From NCBI RefSeq assembly GCF_015235415.1, contig NZ_JADGLL010000001.1, positions 124,001 through 188,000 of the forward strand: a stretch of 64,000 bases of DNA. Direction: 5' to 3'. A program made the translations under genes and the position numbers. Source of the stretch: Microbacterium paludicola. Lineage in GTDB: Bacteria; Actinomycetota; Actinomycetes; Actinomycetales; Microbacteriaceae. How positions within the stretch are numbered: the stretch's first letter is position 1; every line of letters starts with the position of its first letter. This document shows, one piece after another, positions 16,841 to 25,413 of the stretch. The notes below the pieces were generated by a model that did no database searches, was not told the origin of the DNA, and was given only the letters and a program-made list of their open reading frames with translations.

Positions 16841-17776
16841 TCAGCGTCCGCAGGCTCCCGCGAGCCAAGAGGCGGCGCGGCTCGGCGCCTCGCCGCGATC
16901 GGTCACCTCGTCCGGAGCGATCCGACGGTCGTAGACACGGCCGTCCCGGTCTACCATCCGGGAAGTCGTGAGCACCAGCTTCGCGCCGTCGTCGAGCTCG
17001 TGCGTGACGTTGCCAGTCGGCACGCCTGCCGTCCGCACCCCGAATACGCGGGTGTCGGCGCGCCCCGCGAAGCCGACGCGCACCGCCTCGGCCGCACTCG
17101 CGGTGCCCGCATCGGTGAGCACGGCGACCGGTCCGCTCCAGCGGTACGCCGTCCCCGACGCCAGCACGTCGCCGCCGGGCAGGATGAGGTCGCCGTCACC
17201 GACGGCGGTCACCTCCTCGCCGCCCTCGGGTTCCCGCAGCAGGACGGCCGGCCCGTCCGGCAACAGGGGCGCGACGGCCGCGAGCATCGGGTACATGTTG
17301 CCGCCCACGTTGCCGCGCAGATCGACGATCCAGCCGCAGTCCACGGCGGCACCGCCCAGCTCCGTGAGCGCGGCGTCCCGATAAGCGCGCACGAGGTCGT
17401 CGTCACCGCTGTTGAAGGCCGGCAGCGTCAGGGTCCCGATGCCGTCGCTCGCGGCCACGGTCGGGGTCTCCAGCTCATCGGCGCGGGTTTCGCTCGCTTC
17501 CGCTTCATCCGGATCGAGGAACACCGAGTGCGCCCCTCCGGCGAGTCTCGCGAGGGACCGCAGTGTGTCGTAGGTCTCGGTGATGTCGTCCGCCGCCTCG
17601 ATCCGCGCCTCCGCACGCTGCTTCGCGTCCGACCAGCCGTCGCCTGTGGCGAAGAGCCCGTCGTCCATCAGCGCGATCGCGTGCTCGGCATACGCCTGAG
17701 CTTCGGGTGACGGCTGCGCCGCGCATCCCGTCAGGACCGCCGCGAGGGCGGACAGGGCGACGAGACGGCGGCGCAT
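16841..17776 (-). CDS. S41-family (C-terminal-processing type) peptidase lipoprotein
   Basis: 311 aa. Signal peptide with lipobox VLTGC (Cys near 18). Residues 95-300 form the S41 catalytic core: GIGTLTLPAFNSGDDD, IVDLRGNVGGNMYPM and VLTDAGTASAAEAVRVGF, the last with the nucleophilic Ser and neighbouring region used by C-terminal-processing and tricorn-like peptidases. There is no PDZ domain, so the protein is shorter than CtpA. It probably trims extracellular or membrane proteins. TAGTCT six bases before the ATG, within copy B of the 49-bp repeat, suggests leaderless expression. That -10 box overlaps the stop of the upstream tesB. Confidence 0.8.
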   Translation of the reverse strand: MRRRLVALSALAAVLTGCAAQPSPEAQAYAEHAIALMDDGLFATGDGWSDAKQRAEARIEAADDITETYDTLRSLARLAGGAHSVFLDPDEAEASETRADELETPTVAASDGIGTLTLPAFNSGDDDLVRAYRDAALTELGGAAVDCGWIVDLRGNVGGNMYPMLAAVAPLLPDGPAVLLREPEGGEEVTAVGDGDLILPGGDVLASGTAYRWSGPVAVLTDAGTASAAEAVRVGFAGRADTRVFGVRTAGVPTGNVTHELDDGAKLVLTTSRMVDRDGRVYDRRIAPDEVTDRGEAPSRAASWLAGACGR

Positions 17777-17814
17777 GGGCCGAGACTACGCGCCGGGGAC
17801 GCGCAGCATGATCT
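17766..17814. repeat. 49-bp direct repeat, copy B (start of S41 gene and tesB end)
   Basis: Second copy of the repeat at 16744-16792 (mismatches at two positions). It covers the S41 ATG, its TAGTCT -10 box and the last nine codons of tesB, whose TAG stop is the first three bases of that box. Confidence 0.85.
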
Positions 17815-18661
17815 CCTGATTGACCGTGGCGAGCAGGCGACCGTCGCGCGAGAAGAGGTTTCCCTGCGCCAGCCCGCGGCCGCCGCGCGCGCTCGGCGAC
17901 TCCTGGACGTAGAGCATCCACTCGTCCGCGCGGCCGAAGCGGTGCCACCAGATGGCGTGATCGAGGCTGGCGGTGCGGATGCCCGGCGTCGACCACGGCA
18001 CGCCGTGCGCGCGCAGCACCGATTCCTGGATGGTGAAGTCGGTCAGGTAGGCGAGCGCGGCGCGGTGAAGCACCGGATCGTCGCCGATCGGGCGGCGCAG
18101 GCGGGTCCACACCGCCTGACGCGGCTCGGGCTTGTCGACCGACAGGTAGATGTCCGACCCGACGTGGCGCACCTCGATCGGGTTCATCCGGATCAGCAGC
18201 GACGCCTCGGGCCGGTCGTGGACGAGATCGGACGGCCCATGGAGCTCCTCCGGACCGGGGACGTCGGGCATCGACACCTGGTGCTCGAAGCCCGGGTCGT
18301 CGTCCTGGAACGAGGCGATGCCGGAGAAGATCGGCTCGCCCTCCTGGAATGCCTGGATGCGGCGGCGCGAGAACGAGCGGCCGTCGTGGATGCGGTCGAC
18401 CGAGAAAGTCAGCGGCTTGGCGATGTCGCCGGGGCGCAGGAAGTACCCATGGAGCGAGTGGGGCGCGCGGTCGGGCGGCAGCGTCCGCGAGGCGGCGACC
18501 ACCGACTGGCCGAGCACCTGACCGCCGAAGACGCGGCCACCCGGCATCGGGTGGGACGAGGCGGTGAAGATGTCTTCGCTCGTGCGGGCGCCGGTCTCTC
18601 CGATGGCGAGCACCCCCAGCAGGACGTCGATCGGATCGGCGGATGCGGGGGCGTCGGTCAT
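17786..18661 (-). CDS. tesB: Acyl-CoA thioesterase II
   Basis: 291 aa, two tandem hot-dog domains. GGRVFGGQVLGQSVVAA and SLHGYFLRPGD in the first domain, and SLDHAIWWHRFGRADEW with QGNLFSRDGRLLATVNQEI in the second, are the TesB signatures; the D-H-W and N-Q-E residues correspond to the catalytic Asp/Thr/Gln region. It hydrolyses medium- and long-chain acyl-CoAs in the cytoplasm. TAGACT (complement of 18668-18673) sits six bases before the ATG, so the mRNA is probably leaderless. Its stop lies inside the S41 promoter. Confidence 0.93.
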   Translation of the reverse strand: MTDAPASADPIDVLLGVLAIGETGARTSEDIFTASSHPMPGGRVFGGQVLGQSVVAASRTLPPDRAPHSLHGYFLRPGDIAKPLTFSVDRIHDGRSFSRRRIQAFQEGEPIFSGIASFQDDDPGFEHQVSMPDVPGPEELHGPSDLVHDRPEASLLIRMNPIEVRHVGSDIYLSVDKPEPRQAVWTRLRRPIGDDPVLHRAALAYLTDFTIQESVLRAHGVPWSTPGIRTASLDHAIWWHRFGRADEWMLYVQESPSARGGRGLAQGNLFSRDGRLLATVNQEIMLRVPGA

Positions 18662-18753
18662 CCGTCCAGTCTAGATTCGCGCGAGGCGCCATCCGGTGTC
18701 GCTTGGCGTCCACTCACAACCGCGTCGCGCCCGCGGCGACCTAGGCTTGACCG

Positions 18754-19419
18754 GTGACCGCCGCCCGCCTCGTGCTCGCCGATGCCCCCTCCGCCCAGGA
18801 TGCGCTGACCTTCGCGCGCCGTTCCGCCCGGATCGGGGATGAGGGCGTGCGCCTGCAGGCCGCGGGCGGCGTGCTCGCGATGTCGACGGCGGCACTTGCG
18901 CCCCGCGGCCTGCTCGACCGCACGCCCACGGTGCTCGGGATGCGCATCATCGCGGCCGATCCGGAGCTGCAGTGCGACCTCGTCGTCAGCGAGCTCGCCG
19001 AGACGGATGACGACACGGCCCTCGCGCTTCCCGAGACCGCCCTGGCCCCCGCGTGGGCGGGTGTCGCGCCGCCGCGGGGCGGCTGGGAGCCTCGCGGCGA
19101 GATCTCCGCGGCGACGCTCGCCTCGCGCGCGCAGTGGGGGATCGCGGCGGTCGCCGAGCGCATGCCCAAGGATGCCGGCGAGGACGTTGTGCGCGCGATC
19201 CGCGGCGACGTCTGGGGGATGCCGGATGACGCCCTGCTCGGCCTGCCGCTCGGCATCGCGTTCGCGGCGTTCTCGCTCGGTTTCATCGGCGGCGAGGAAG
19301 AGGCGCGCGTCACCGCCTCGGGCCGTTGGACGCGCGTCACGCTTCAGCGTGGCCACATCCTGTCGCGTGGGCCGGCCGCGATGGGCATGACCGCGGTGCG
19401 GGAGACCGGAAGCCGGTGA
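18754..19419 (+). CDS. Hypothetical protein, 221 aa
   Basis: GTG at 18754 with TAGGCT six bases upstream (18742-18747), diverging from tesB with about 92 bases between starts. The protein has the pattern of a soluble alpha/beta protein with a hydrophobic stretch LLGLPLGIAFAAFSLGFIGG near residues 165-185 that may be a membrane-associated helix or core strand. VLGMRIIAADPELQCDLVV and AQWGIAAVAERMPKDAGEDV are distinctive. The family occurs in related actinobacteria, but I know no function and see no catalytic motif. Confidence 0.62.
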   Translation: MTAARLVLADAPSAQDALTFARRSARIGDEGVRLQAAGGVLAMSTAALAPRGLLDRTPTVLGMRIIAADPELQCDLVVSELAETDDDTALALPETALAPAWAGVAPPRGGWEPRGEISAATLASRAQWGIAAVAERMPKDAGEDVVRAIRGDVWGMPDDALLGLPLGIAFAAFSLGFIGGEEEARVTASGRWTRVTLQRGHILSRGPAAMGMTAVRETGSR

Positions 19420-19427
19420 GGGGTGCC

Positions 19428-19614
19428 CGAAGCGGGTGCCGAGCGCGTGAGACGCGCGCGCGTGCCCGTTTGCGTTGTGCCCGTGCGAACGGAGTGAGCG
19501 TGCCGCGAAGCGGCCCTGCGGGTGCGCAGCGCACGCCTCCGACGGAGCGAAGCGACGTCGTGTCTCTCGCCGAGTGGCATCCGCGAAGCGGGTGCCCGAG
19601 CGCGTGGGACGCGC
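19428..19614. repeat. Intergenic degenerate direct repeats
   Basis: A word of about 31 bases, CGAAGCGGGTGCC followed by GAGCGCGTG(A/G)GACGCGCG, occurs at 19428-19458 and again at 19584-19614 with one inserted base and one substitution. Between them are further GAGCGnAGCGA and GAACGGAGTGAGCG words. The stretch fills the gap between two convergent genes and codes for nothing credible. Confidence 0.6.
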
Positions 19615-19626
19615 GAGCGCAGCGAG

Positions 19627-20055
19627 CTACGAAGGAGTCTCCTCGAACGTGTTCACCATCGCGTGGGCCGCGCGCTGCAGGTAGTCCCACAGCGTCTCCT
19701 CGTGGAGGGGCGCGAGGCCGAGCTCGTCGACCGCCGTGCGCATGTGCCGCAGCCAGCGATCGCGCGCGTCGGGATTGACGTGGAACGGAAAGTGCCGCTG
19801 GCGCAGACGCGGGTGGCCGCGGGTCTCGCTGTACGTCGTCGGGCCGCCCCAGTACTGCTCGAGGAACAGCGTCAGGCGCTCCTTGGCCGGACCCAGGTCC
19901 TCCTCGGGGTACATCGGCTTGAGCACGGGATCGTCCGCGACGCCGCGGTAGAACACGTCGACGAGCTTCACGAACGTGTCGTGCCCGCCGACGGCCTCGT
20001 AGAAGGTGATGGACGGGTTCTCGTCGTGGCCCTCCGGCCGGATGCCGAGGGTCAC
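19627..20055 (-). CDS. glbO: Group-2 truncated haemoglobin (GlbO/TrHbII)
   Basis: 142 aa from GTG at 20055 (GGAGTG just upstream). FYEAVGGHDTFVKLVDVFYRG is the start of helices A-B, YPEEDLGPAKERLTLFLEQYWGGP covers B-E, and RHFPFHVNPDARDRWLRHMRTAV includes the proximal His region and the Trp typical of group 2. These haem proteins bind oxygen or NO and are thought to serve in NO detoxification or redox chemistry. The preceding mscS gene on the same strand ends 29 bases upstream of the start, so the two may be cotranscribed. Confidence 0.92.
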   Translation of the reverse strand: MTLGIRPEGHDENPSITFYEAVGGHDTFVKLVDVFYRGVADDPVLKPMYPEEDLGPAKERLTLFLEQYWGGPTTYSETRGHPRLRQRHFPFHVNPDARDRWLRHMRTAVDELGLAPLHEETLWDYLQRAAHAMVNTFEETPS

Positions 20056-20083
20056 TGGATCACTCCGTTCAGGGTCTGTCCGC

Positions 20084-21286
20084 TCACAGGGCGCGATCCT
20101 TTCCGGGGTGGTCCCCGTCACCGTTGGGCGCCTCGCGCGGGGCGTCCGCCGAGGGTGCGCTCTCATCGATCTCGCCGTCGGCGACGGGCTCGTCGTCCTG
20201 GCTGCCCTCGTCGCCGGGAGGCGGGGTCGTCAGCGGAGCCTCGTCCCGCGCGGTCGTCTTCTTCTTGCGGCCCAGCGGACGCCACGAGGGGCGCTCGGGG
20301 AGGGGCTGAGGCTCGGTGCGCGGCGGGTTCGATCCGCGCACGCGCAACGCGCCGTCCGCACCCGTGAGGGTGACGGTCTCGAGCGAGGGAAGGTCGAGAC
20401 CGAGCTCGTGCACAGTCGCGCGCAGTCGCATGCGCAGCTCATGGGCCACGTCGTCTTTCGCACTCGGCTTCGCGCGGAGGACGAGCCGGATGCTGAGCGT
20501 CTCGCCCGCCACGGACTCCAGGCCCCAGACCTCGGGGGAGCCGATGACGCGGGTGCGCCAGCGGCGGTCCTTCGAGAGTTCCTCCGCGGTGTCGAGGAGC
20601 GCCGCCTCGACGGCGAGCACGTCGATGTCGGCGGGGAGCCCGACGTCGATCACGACGCGCGACCAGCCCTGCGACATGTTGCCGATCCGCGTGATCTCGC
20701 CGTTGCGCACATACCAGAGCGTGCCGTTCACATCGCGGACGTGCGTGATGCGCACGCTCACGAACTCGACGACGCCGGTCGCGAGCCCGAGGTCGACGAC
20801 GTCGCCGATGCCGACCTGATCCTCGGCCACGATCAGCATGCCGTTGAGCACGTCCTTCACGATGTTCTGCGCGCCGAAGCCGAGCCCCGCGCCGATGGCC
20901 GCGCTGATCAGCGCGAACGAGCCGAGCAGATTCTCATTGATGATGTTGATGATCAGGATGATCGCGACGATGACGACCGTCGTGTTGATGATGTTGGTCA
21001 GGATGGAGCCGAGCGTGCGCGTGCGCTGAACGAGCCGGACGGCTGCCAGCGGCGACCGCTCGAGGGCGCGCGTGTCGTCGACTTTCGCCTTGCTCTTGGC
21101 GCCCTGCACGATGCGGTCGACCACACGGCGCACGAGCAGCCGCAGGACCCAGGCGATCAGCGCGCAGACCACGATCGTGATCGCGATCCAGAGCAGCTTC
21201 CCGCCGATCACGCCGAGGACTTCGAGCACCTGTTCGCCGAACGTGAGGACCTTCTCTGCGGTGTCATCGGTGTTGGTGTGAATCAT
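20084..21286 (-). CDS. mscS: MscS-type mechanosensitive channel
   Basis: 400 aa. Membrane segments at about 24-48 (LGVIGGKLLWIAITIVVCAL), 92-118 and 123-143; the pore-lining TM3 pattern GLGFGAQNIVKDVLNGMLIV with the Gly/Ala periodicity follows, then the beta domain (DQVGIGDVVDLG, VRNGEITRIGNMSQGW). The C-terminal 100 residues are acidic/Pro-rich and probably cytoplasmic. It would open under membrane tension to release solutes on hypo-osmotic shock. TACGCT seven bases before the ATG suggests a leaderless transcript. Confidence 0.92.
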   Translation of the reverse strand: MIHTNTDDTAEKVLTFGEQVLEVLGVIGGKLLWIAITIVVCALIAWVLRLLVRRVVDRIVQGAKSKAKVDDTRALERSPLAAVRLVQRTRTLGSILTNIINTTVVIVAIILIINIINENLLGSFALISAAIGAGLGFGAQNIVKDVLNGMLIVAEDQVGIGDVVDLGLATGVVEFVSVRITHVRDVNGTLWYVRNGEITRIGNMSQGWSRVVIDVGLPADIDVLAVEAALLDTAEELSKDRRWRTRVIGSPEVWGLESVAGETLSIRLVLRAKPSAKDDVAHELRMRLRATVHELGLDLPSLETVTLTGADGALRVRGSNPPRTEPQPLPERPSWRPLGRKKKTTARDEAPLTTPPPGDEGSQDDEPVADGEIDESAPSADAPREAPNGDGDHPGKDRAL

Positions 21287-21371
21287 CCCCTCCAGCGTAT
21301 GCGGCGAGCCCCGGCTCCACCTGAGGTGACGCCGGGGCTCGCTGGGGATGTTCAGGCCCTGCGGAGGGAAC

Positions 21372-23921
21372 TCACTCCGCGTCGCGCGCCTGGGCGGCGA
21401 GAGCGCGCTCGACGCCCGCCAGGTTCTCGATCACGATGCGACGCAGCGCGGCGGGGGCCTCGGGGTTCGCCGCGAGCCATCCGCGCGTCGCCTCGAGCAG
21501 CGCGGCGTCGGCGAGCGGCGCCGGATACAGCAGCTCGCAGAGGTACTCGGCGATCGTGAACGAACGCGCCTCCCAGATGGGAAGCAGCATCGCGAAGTAC
21601 TTCTCCACGTACTCGCCGAGCAGGTGCCGGCCCGCCGGGTGTACGAAGCCCGCGGCGGACGTGCGCACGAGGGTGTTCGGCAGCGTGTCCTTCTCGATGA
21701 GCGAGGCCCAAGCCGCGGCCTTCGCCTCGGCCGTCGGGATGGCGGCGCGGGCTTGGGCGGCGAACTCGCCGCCCTTCGCCGTGTTGTCGCCCGCGAGGGC
21801 CTCGTCGATGGTCGCCTCGTCGGCGACGCCGCCCGCGGCGAGCGATACAAGCAGCTGCCACGAGAGGTCGGTGTCGATCGTCAAGCCCTCGAGGGAGGTC
21901 TCGCCGGCGCGGAGCCCGCGGACGATCTCCCAGTGCGCCGGCGTCGACGCGGCCGAGGCGAACGCCGTGACGAACTGCAGCTGGGCGTCACTGCCGGCCT
22001 CGGCGGCCTGAGCGAGCGACCACAGGCCGTCGGCCACGCGGGCGCGCGTGATGTCGCGGTGATCCGGAGCGACGTACGTGTTGGCCGCGAGCTGCAGCTG
22101 AGCGAGCGTCGTCCGGATGGTGGTCGACTCGGTCTCGCGGCCGATGTTGCGCAGCACGAGATCCACGTAGTCGCTCGCCGACGACTCGGCATCGCGGGTC
22201 TGATCCCAGGCGGCGCCCCAGACGAGCGAGCGCGCGAGGGGGTCGGCGATGTCGGCGAGATGCTCGATGGCGGTCGCGAGCGATCGGTCATCCAGGCGGA
22301 TCTTGGCGTACGCCAGGTCCTGGTCGTTCAGCAGCACCAGGTCGGGCCGGCGCTGACCCTTCAGCTGCGGCACCTCGGTGAGGTCGCCGTCCACATCCAG
22401 CTCGATGCTGTGCGTGCGCGTGAGGGCGCCGTCCTTCAGGTCGTAGAACCCGATGCCGAGACGGTGCGGTCGGATCGTCGGGTAGTCGGCCGGCGCGGTC
22501 TGGGTGATCGCGAAGCGCGAGATCGTCCCGTCGCCCGACTCGTCGATGACGGGGGACAGGGTGTTGACCCCCGCGGTCTCGAGCCACTTCTTCGACCAGC
22601 CCGACAGATCGCGGCCGCTTGTGCGCTCGAGCTCGACGAGCAGATCGCTCAGCTCGGTGTTCGAGAACGCGTGCTTCTTGAAGTACGCGCCGACGCCCGA
22701 GAAGAAGGCGTCGATGCCGACCCACGCGGCGAGCTGCTTGAGCACCGAGCCGCCCTTGGCGTAGGTGATGCCGTCGAAGTTGACCTGGACGTCCTCGAGG
22801 TCGTTGATCTCGGCGACGACGGGGTGCGTGGAGGGAAGCTGATCCTGGCGGTACGCCCAGGTCTTCTCCATGGCGTTGAACGTGGTCCACGCCTCGGTCC
22901 ACTCGGTGGCCTCGGCGGTGGCGATCGTGGACGCCCACTCGGCGAACGACTCGTTCAGCCACAGGTCGTTCCACCACTTCATGGTGACGAGGTCGCCGAA
23001 CCACATGTGGGCGAGCTCGTGCAGGATCGTCACGACGCGACGCTCCTTGACGGCGTCGGTCACCTTGCTGCGGAAGACATAGGCCTCCGTGAAGGTCACG
23101 GCGCCCGCGTTCTCCATCGCTCCGGCGTTGAACTCGGGGACGAAGAGCTGGTCGTACTTCTCGAACGGGTACGGGTAGCCGAACTTCTCCTCGAAGTACG
23201 CGAAGCCCTGGCGGGTCTTCTCGAAGATGTAGTCGGCGTCCACGTGCTGCCACAGGCTCTTGCGGGCGAACACGCCGAGCGGGATGACCCGGCCCTCGGA
23301 GTTCGTCAGCTCGGAACGGACCTCCTCGTACGGGCCGGCGATGAGCGCCGTGATGTACGACGAGATCCGCTGCGTCGGTGCGAAGCCCCACGTCGCGGTG
23401 GCGCCCTCGTCGTGCGTGATGGGCTCGGGGGTCGGCGCGTTCGAGACGACCTTCCAGTTCGCCGGCGCGGTCACCGTGAACTGGAACGTGGCCTTGAGGT
23501 CGGGCTGCTCGAACACGGCGAACATGCGGCGCGAGTCAGGCACCTCGAACTGCGAGTACAGGTAGACCTCGCCGTCCACGGGGTCGACGAAGCGATGCAG
23601 GCCCTCGCCGGTGTTCGTGTAGAGGCAGTCGGCGTCGACGACCAGCTCGTTCTCCTCCTCGAGACCGTCGAGCTGGATGCGCGAGTCTCCGAACACCACG
23701 GCCGGGTCGAGATCGCGCCCGTTCAGGGTGATCTCGCGCACATCGCGCGCGATCAGGTCGATGAAGGTCGATGCGCCGGGGGCTGCGGCGAACCGGACGA
23801 CGCTGCGCGAGCCGAACACCTCCGCGCCCTTTGTGAGATCGAGCGCGACCTCGTAGGAGCGGGTGTCGATGACGGTGCGGCGCTCGTGCGCTTCGTTCCG
23901 GGTGAGGTTCTCTCCAGGCAC
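21372..23921 (-). CDS. pepN: Aminopeptidase N (M1 family)
   Basis: 849 aa from GTG at 23921 (GGGAG 9 bases upstream). The M1 exopeptidase motif GAMENAG near residue 255 and the zinc site HELAHMWFGDLVT...NESFAEW (HEXXH-(X18)-E) near 290-315 are intact, and a Tyr transition-state residue follows in the expected region. The C-terminal 400 residues form the helical ERAP1-like domain. It releases N-terminal residues from peptides in the cytoplasm (and in Streptomyces/Mycobacterium relatives is about this size). It stands alone between mscS and ferrochelatase. Confidence 0.96.
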   Translation of the reverse strand: MPGENLTRNEAHERRTVIDTRSYEVALDLTKGAEVFGSRSVVRFAAAPGASTFIDLIARDVREITLNGRDLDPAVVFGDSRIQLDGLEEENELVVDADCLYTNTGEGLHRFVDPVDGEVYLYSQFEVPDSRRMFAVFEQPDLKATFQFTVTAPANWKVVSNAPTPEPITHDEGATATWGFAPTQRISSYITALIAGPYEEVRSELTNSEGRVIPLGVFARKSLWQHVDADYIFEKTRQGFAYFEEKFGYPYPFEKYDQLFVPEFNAGAMENAGAVTFTEAYVFRSKVTDAVKERRVVTILHELAHMWFGDLVTMKWWNDLWLNESFAEWASTIATAEATEWTEAWTTFNAMEKTWAYRQDQLPSTHPVVAEINDLEDVQVNFDGITYAKGGSVLKQLAAWVGIDAFFSGVGAYFKKHAFSNTELSDLLVELERTSGRDLSGWSKKWLETAGVNTLSPVIDESGDGTISRFAITQTAPADYPTIRPHRLGIGFYDLKDGALTRTHSIELDVDGDLTEVPQLKGQRRPDLVLLNDQDLAYAKIRLDDRSLATAIEHLADIADPLARSLVWGAAWDQTRDAESSASDYVDLVLRNIGRETESTTIRTTLAQLQLAANTYVAPDHRDITRARVADGLWSLAQAAEAGSDAQLQFVTAFASAASTPAHWEIVRGLRAGETSLEGLTIDTDLSWQLLVSLAAGGVADEATIDEALAGDNTAKGGEFAAQARAAIPTAEAKAAAWASLIEKDTLPNTLVRTSAAGFVHPAGRHLLGEYVEKYFAMLLPIWEARSFTIAEYLCELLYPAPLADAALLEATRGWLAANPEAPAALRRIVIENLAGVERALAAQARDAE

Positions 23922-24078
23922 TGCTGAGCTCCCGTGGGGTGAGGGTCGGGGGACGCGCAGGCATGGGTGACGCCTGCGGCAACCCGACAAGACTACGTCG
24001 TCCGTCGCTGGGCACGGCCACCGCCCTGGCGGCGCGGGTCACGCGGGATGTCGTCCCGACTTCTACAGAGGTGCGAAA

Positions 24079-25320
24079 ATGGAGGACGTGAACGAGCAGC
24101 GCGACGAGAACCAGACTCCCGGATCGAACCCCGCCACCGCAACGGTCGAGCAGCGGGGGCCTCTGTTCGCCTCGCCCGAGGCATCCACCGGAGCGCCGCA
24201 CATCGAGAACGCCGTCGCGTACGACGCGATCTTGCTCGCCAGCTTCGGCGGACCCGAGGGCCAGGATGACGTCATCCCCTTCCTCCGCAACGTCACCCGT
24301 GGCCGGGGTATCCCGGACGAGCGGCTGGAGGAGGTGGCCACTCACTATCGCCACTTCGGAGGCGTCAGTCCCATCAACGCACAGAACCGAGCGCTGAAGG
24401 AGGCCATCGAGGGCGAGATCGCACGCCGGGGTCTCGATCTGCCGGTGTACTGGGGAAATCGCAACTGGGCGCCGTACCTCGACGAAGCCGTGACCGCCGC
24501 GGACGCGGCGGGTGACCGACGTCTCCTGGCTATTGCGACCAGCGCCTACAGCTCGTTCTCGAGCTGCCGGCAGTACCGCGAGGACTTTGCTCGAGTGCTG
24601 TCCGACACCGGGTTGGGTGACCGCGTCACCATCGACAAGGTCCGTCAGTTCTTCGACCACCCCGGATTCGTGCAGCCCTTCATCGACGGCGTCGAAGCCG
24701 CGGTGCGCGGCTTCCTGTCGGACGGCGTCGCGCCCGAGCGCGTCCAGGTGCTGTTCTCGACGCACAGCGTCCCGATGCAGGACGCCCAGCGCTCAGGCCC
24801 GCGCGATGTCGAGTGGGGCGATGGTGGCGCATACGAGGCGCAGCACCTCGCAGTCGCGGAGGTCGTCATGGCGGACATCGCGACGCGCGTCCCCCAAGCC
24901 GCCGACGTGACGTGGAAGCTCGTCTACCAGTCGCGCTCGGGTCCCGCCTCGCAGCCTTGGCTCGAGCCCGACATCAACGACGTGATCGCTGAGCTTCCCG
25001 CGGCCGACATCGAGGCAGTCGCCATCGTTCCGCTCGGCTTCGTCAGCGACCACATGGAGGTCATGTGGGATCTCGACAACGAGGCGATGGAGTCGGCGGC
25101 GGAAGCCGGCATCCGCGCGGTGCGCACGCCCACGCCAGGCGTGGATCCGGTTTACGTCTCCGGGCTGGTGGATCTGGTCGAGGAGCGACTGACGGGCACG
25201 CCCGCCGCCGAGCGGCCGCATCGCACGGCACTCGGACCATGGTTCGACATCTGCCGCCCGGGGTGCTGCGAGAACGTCCGTGCCGGATTCAAGCCCGCGG
25301 CGGCCGGTCTCCTGCCATAA
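24079..25320 (+). CDS. hemH: Ferrochelatase, probably coproporphyrin type with Fe-S ligands
   Basis: 413 aa from ATG at 24079 with AGAGG seven bases upstream. After a non-homologous acidic N-terminal extension of about 45 residues comes the core: LLASFGGPEG, HYRHFGGVSPIN, FSTHSVPM (metal His) and VPLGFVSDHMEVMWDLD (second ligand Glu/His loop). Cys in SSCRQYRED and the C-terminal CRPGCC could bind a [2Fe-2S] cluster as in actinobacterial enzymes. Actinobacteria use the coproporphyrin route, so iron is probably inserted into coproporphyrin III. No other haem genes adjoin. Confidence 0.93.
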   Translation: MEDVNEQRDENQTPGSNPATATVEQRGPLFASPEASTGAPHIENAVAYDAILLASFGGPEGQDDVIPFLRNVTRGRGIPDERLEEVATHYRHFGGVSPINAQNRALKEAIEGEIARRGLDLPVYWGNRNWAPYLDEAVTAADAAGDRRLLAIATSAYSSFSSCRQYREDFARVLSDTGLGDRVTIDKVRQFFDHPGFVQPFIDGVEAAVRGFLSDGVAPERVQVLFSTHSVPMQDAQRSGPRDVEWGDGGAYEAQHLAVAEVVMADIATRVPQAADVTWKLVYQSRSGPASQPWLEPDINDVIAELPAADIEAVAIVPLGFVSDHMEVMWDLDNEAMESAAEAGIRAVRTPTPGVDPVYVSGLVDLVEERLTGTPAAERPHRTALGPWFDICRPGCCENVRAGFKPAAAGLLP

Positions 25321-25333
25321 CCCGGCCCGGCAG

Positions 25334-25364
25334 GGCGCTTCGGCTCTTCGCTCGCTCAACGACC
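25334..25364. repeat. Partial copy of the GGTCGTTGAGCGAG intergenic repeat
   Basis: On the minus strand the sequence reads GGTCGTTGAGCGAG (complement of 25351-25364) followed by CGAAGAGCCGAAGCG, closely like one arm of the element at 63644-63759. Only one arm is present, in the 93-base gap between hemH and rpiB. Confidence 0.6.
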
Positions 25365-25413
25365 GACGGGGCGGTTCGTGGCAAGCCGCCAACGAGAATC
25401 TAGGATCGACCTC

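Noticed and set aside
19522..20367. Open frame across the repeats and antisense to glbO
   Set aside because: Runs through degenerate repeats and mirrors a clear globin.
21348..23927. 859-codon open frame antisense to pepN
   Set aside because: High GC keeps antisense frames open. The opposite strand encodes an intact M1 peptidase with all motifs, while this frame is Arg/Val/Gly-rich without any recognisable domain.
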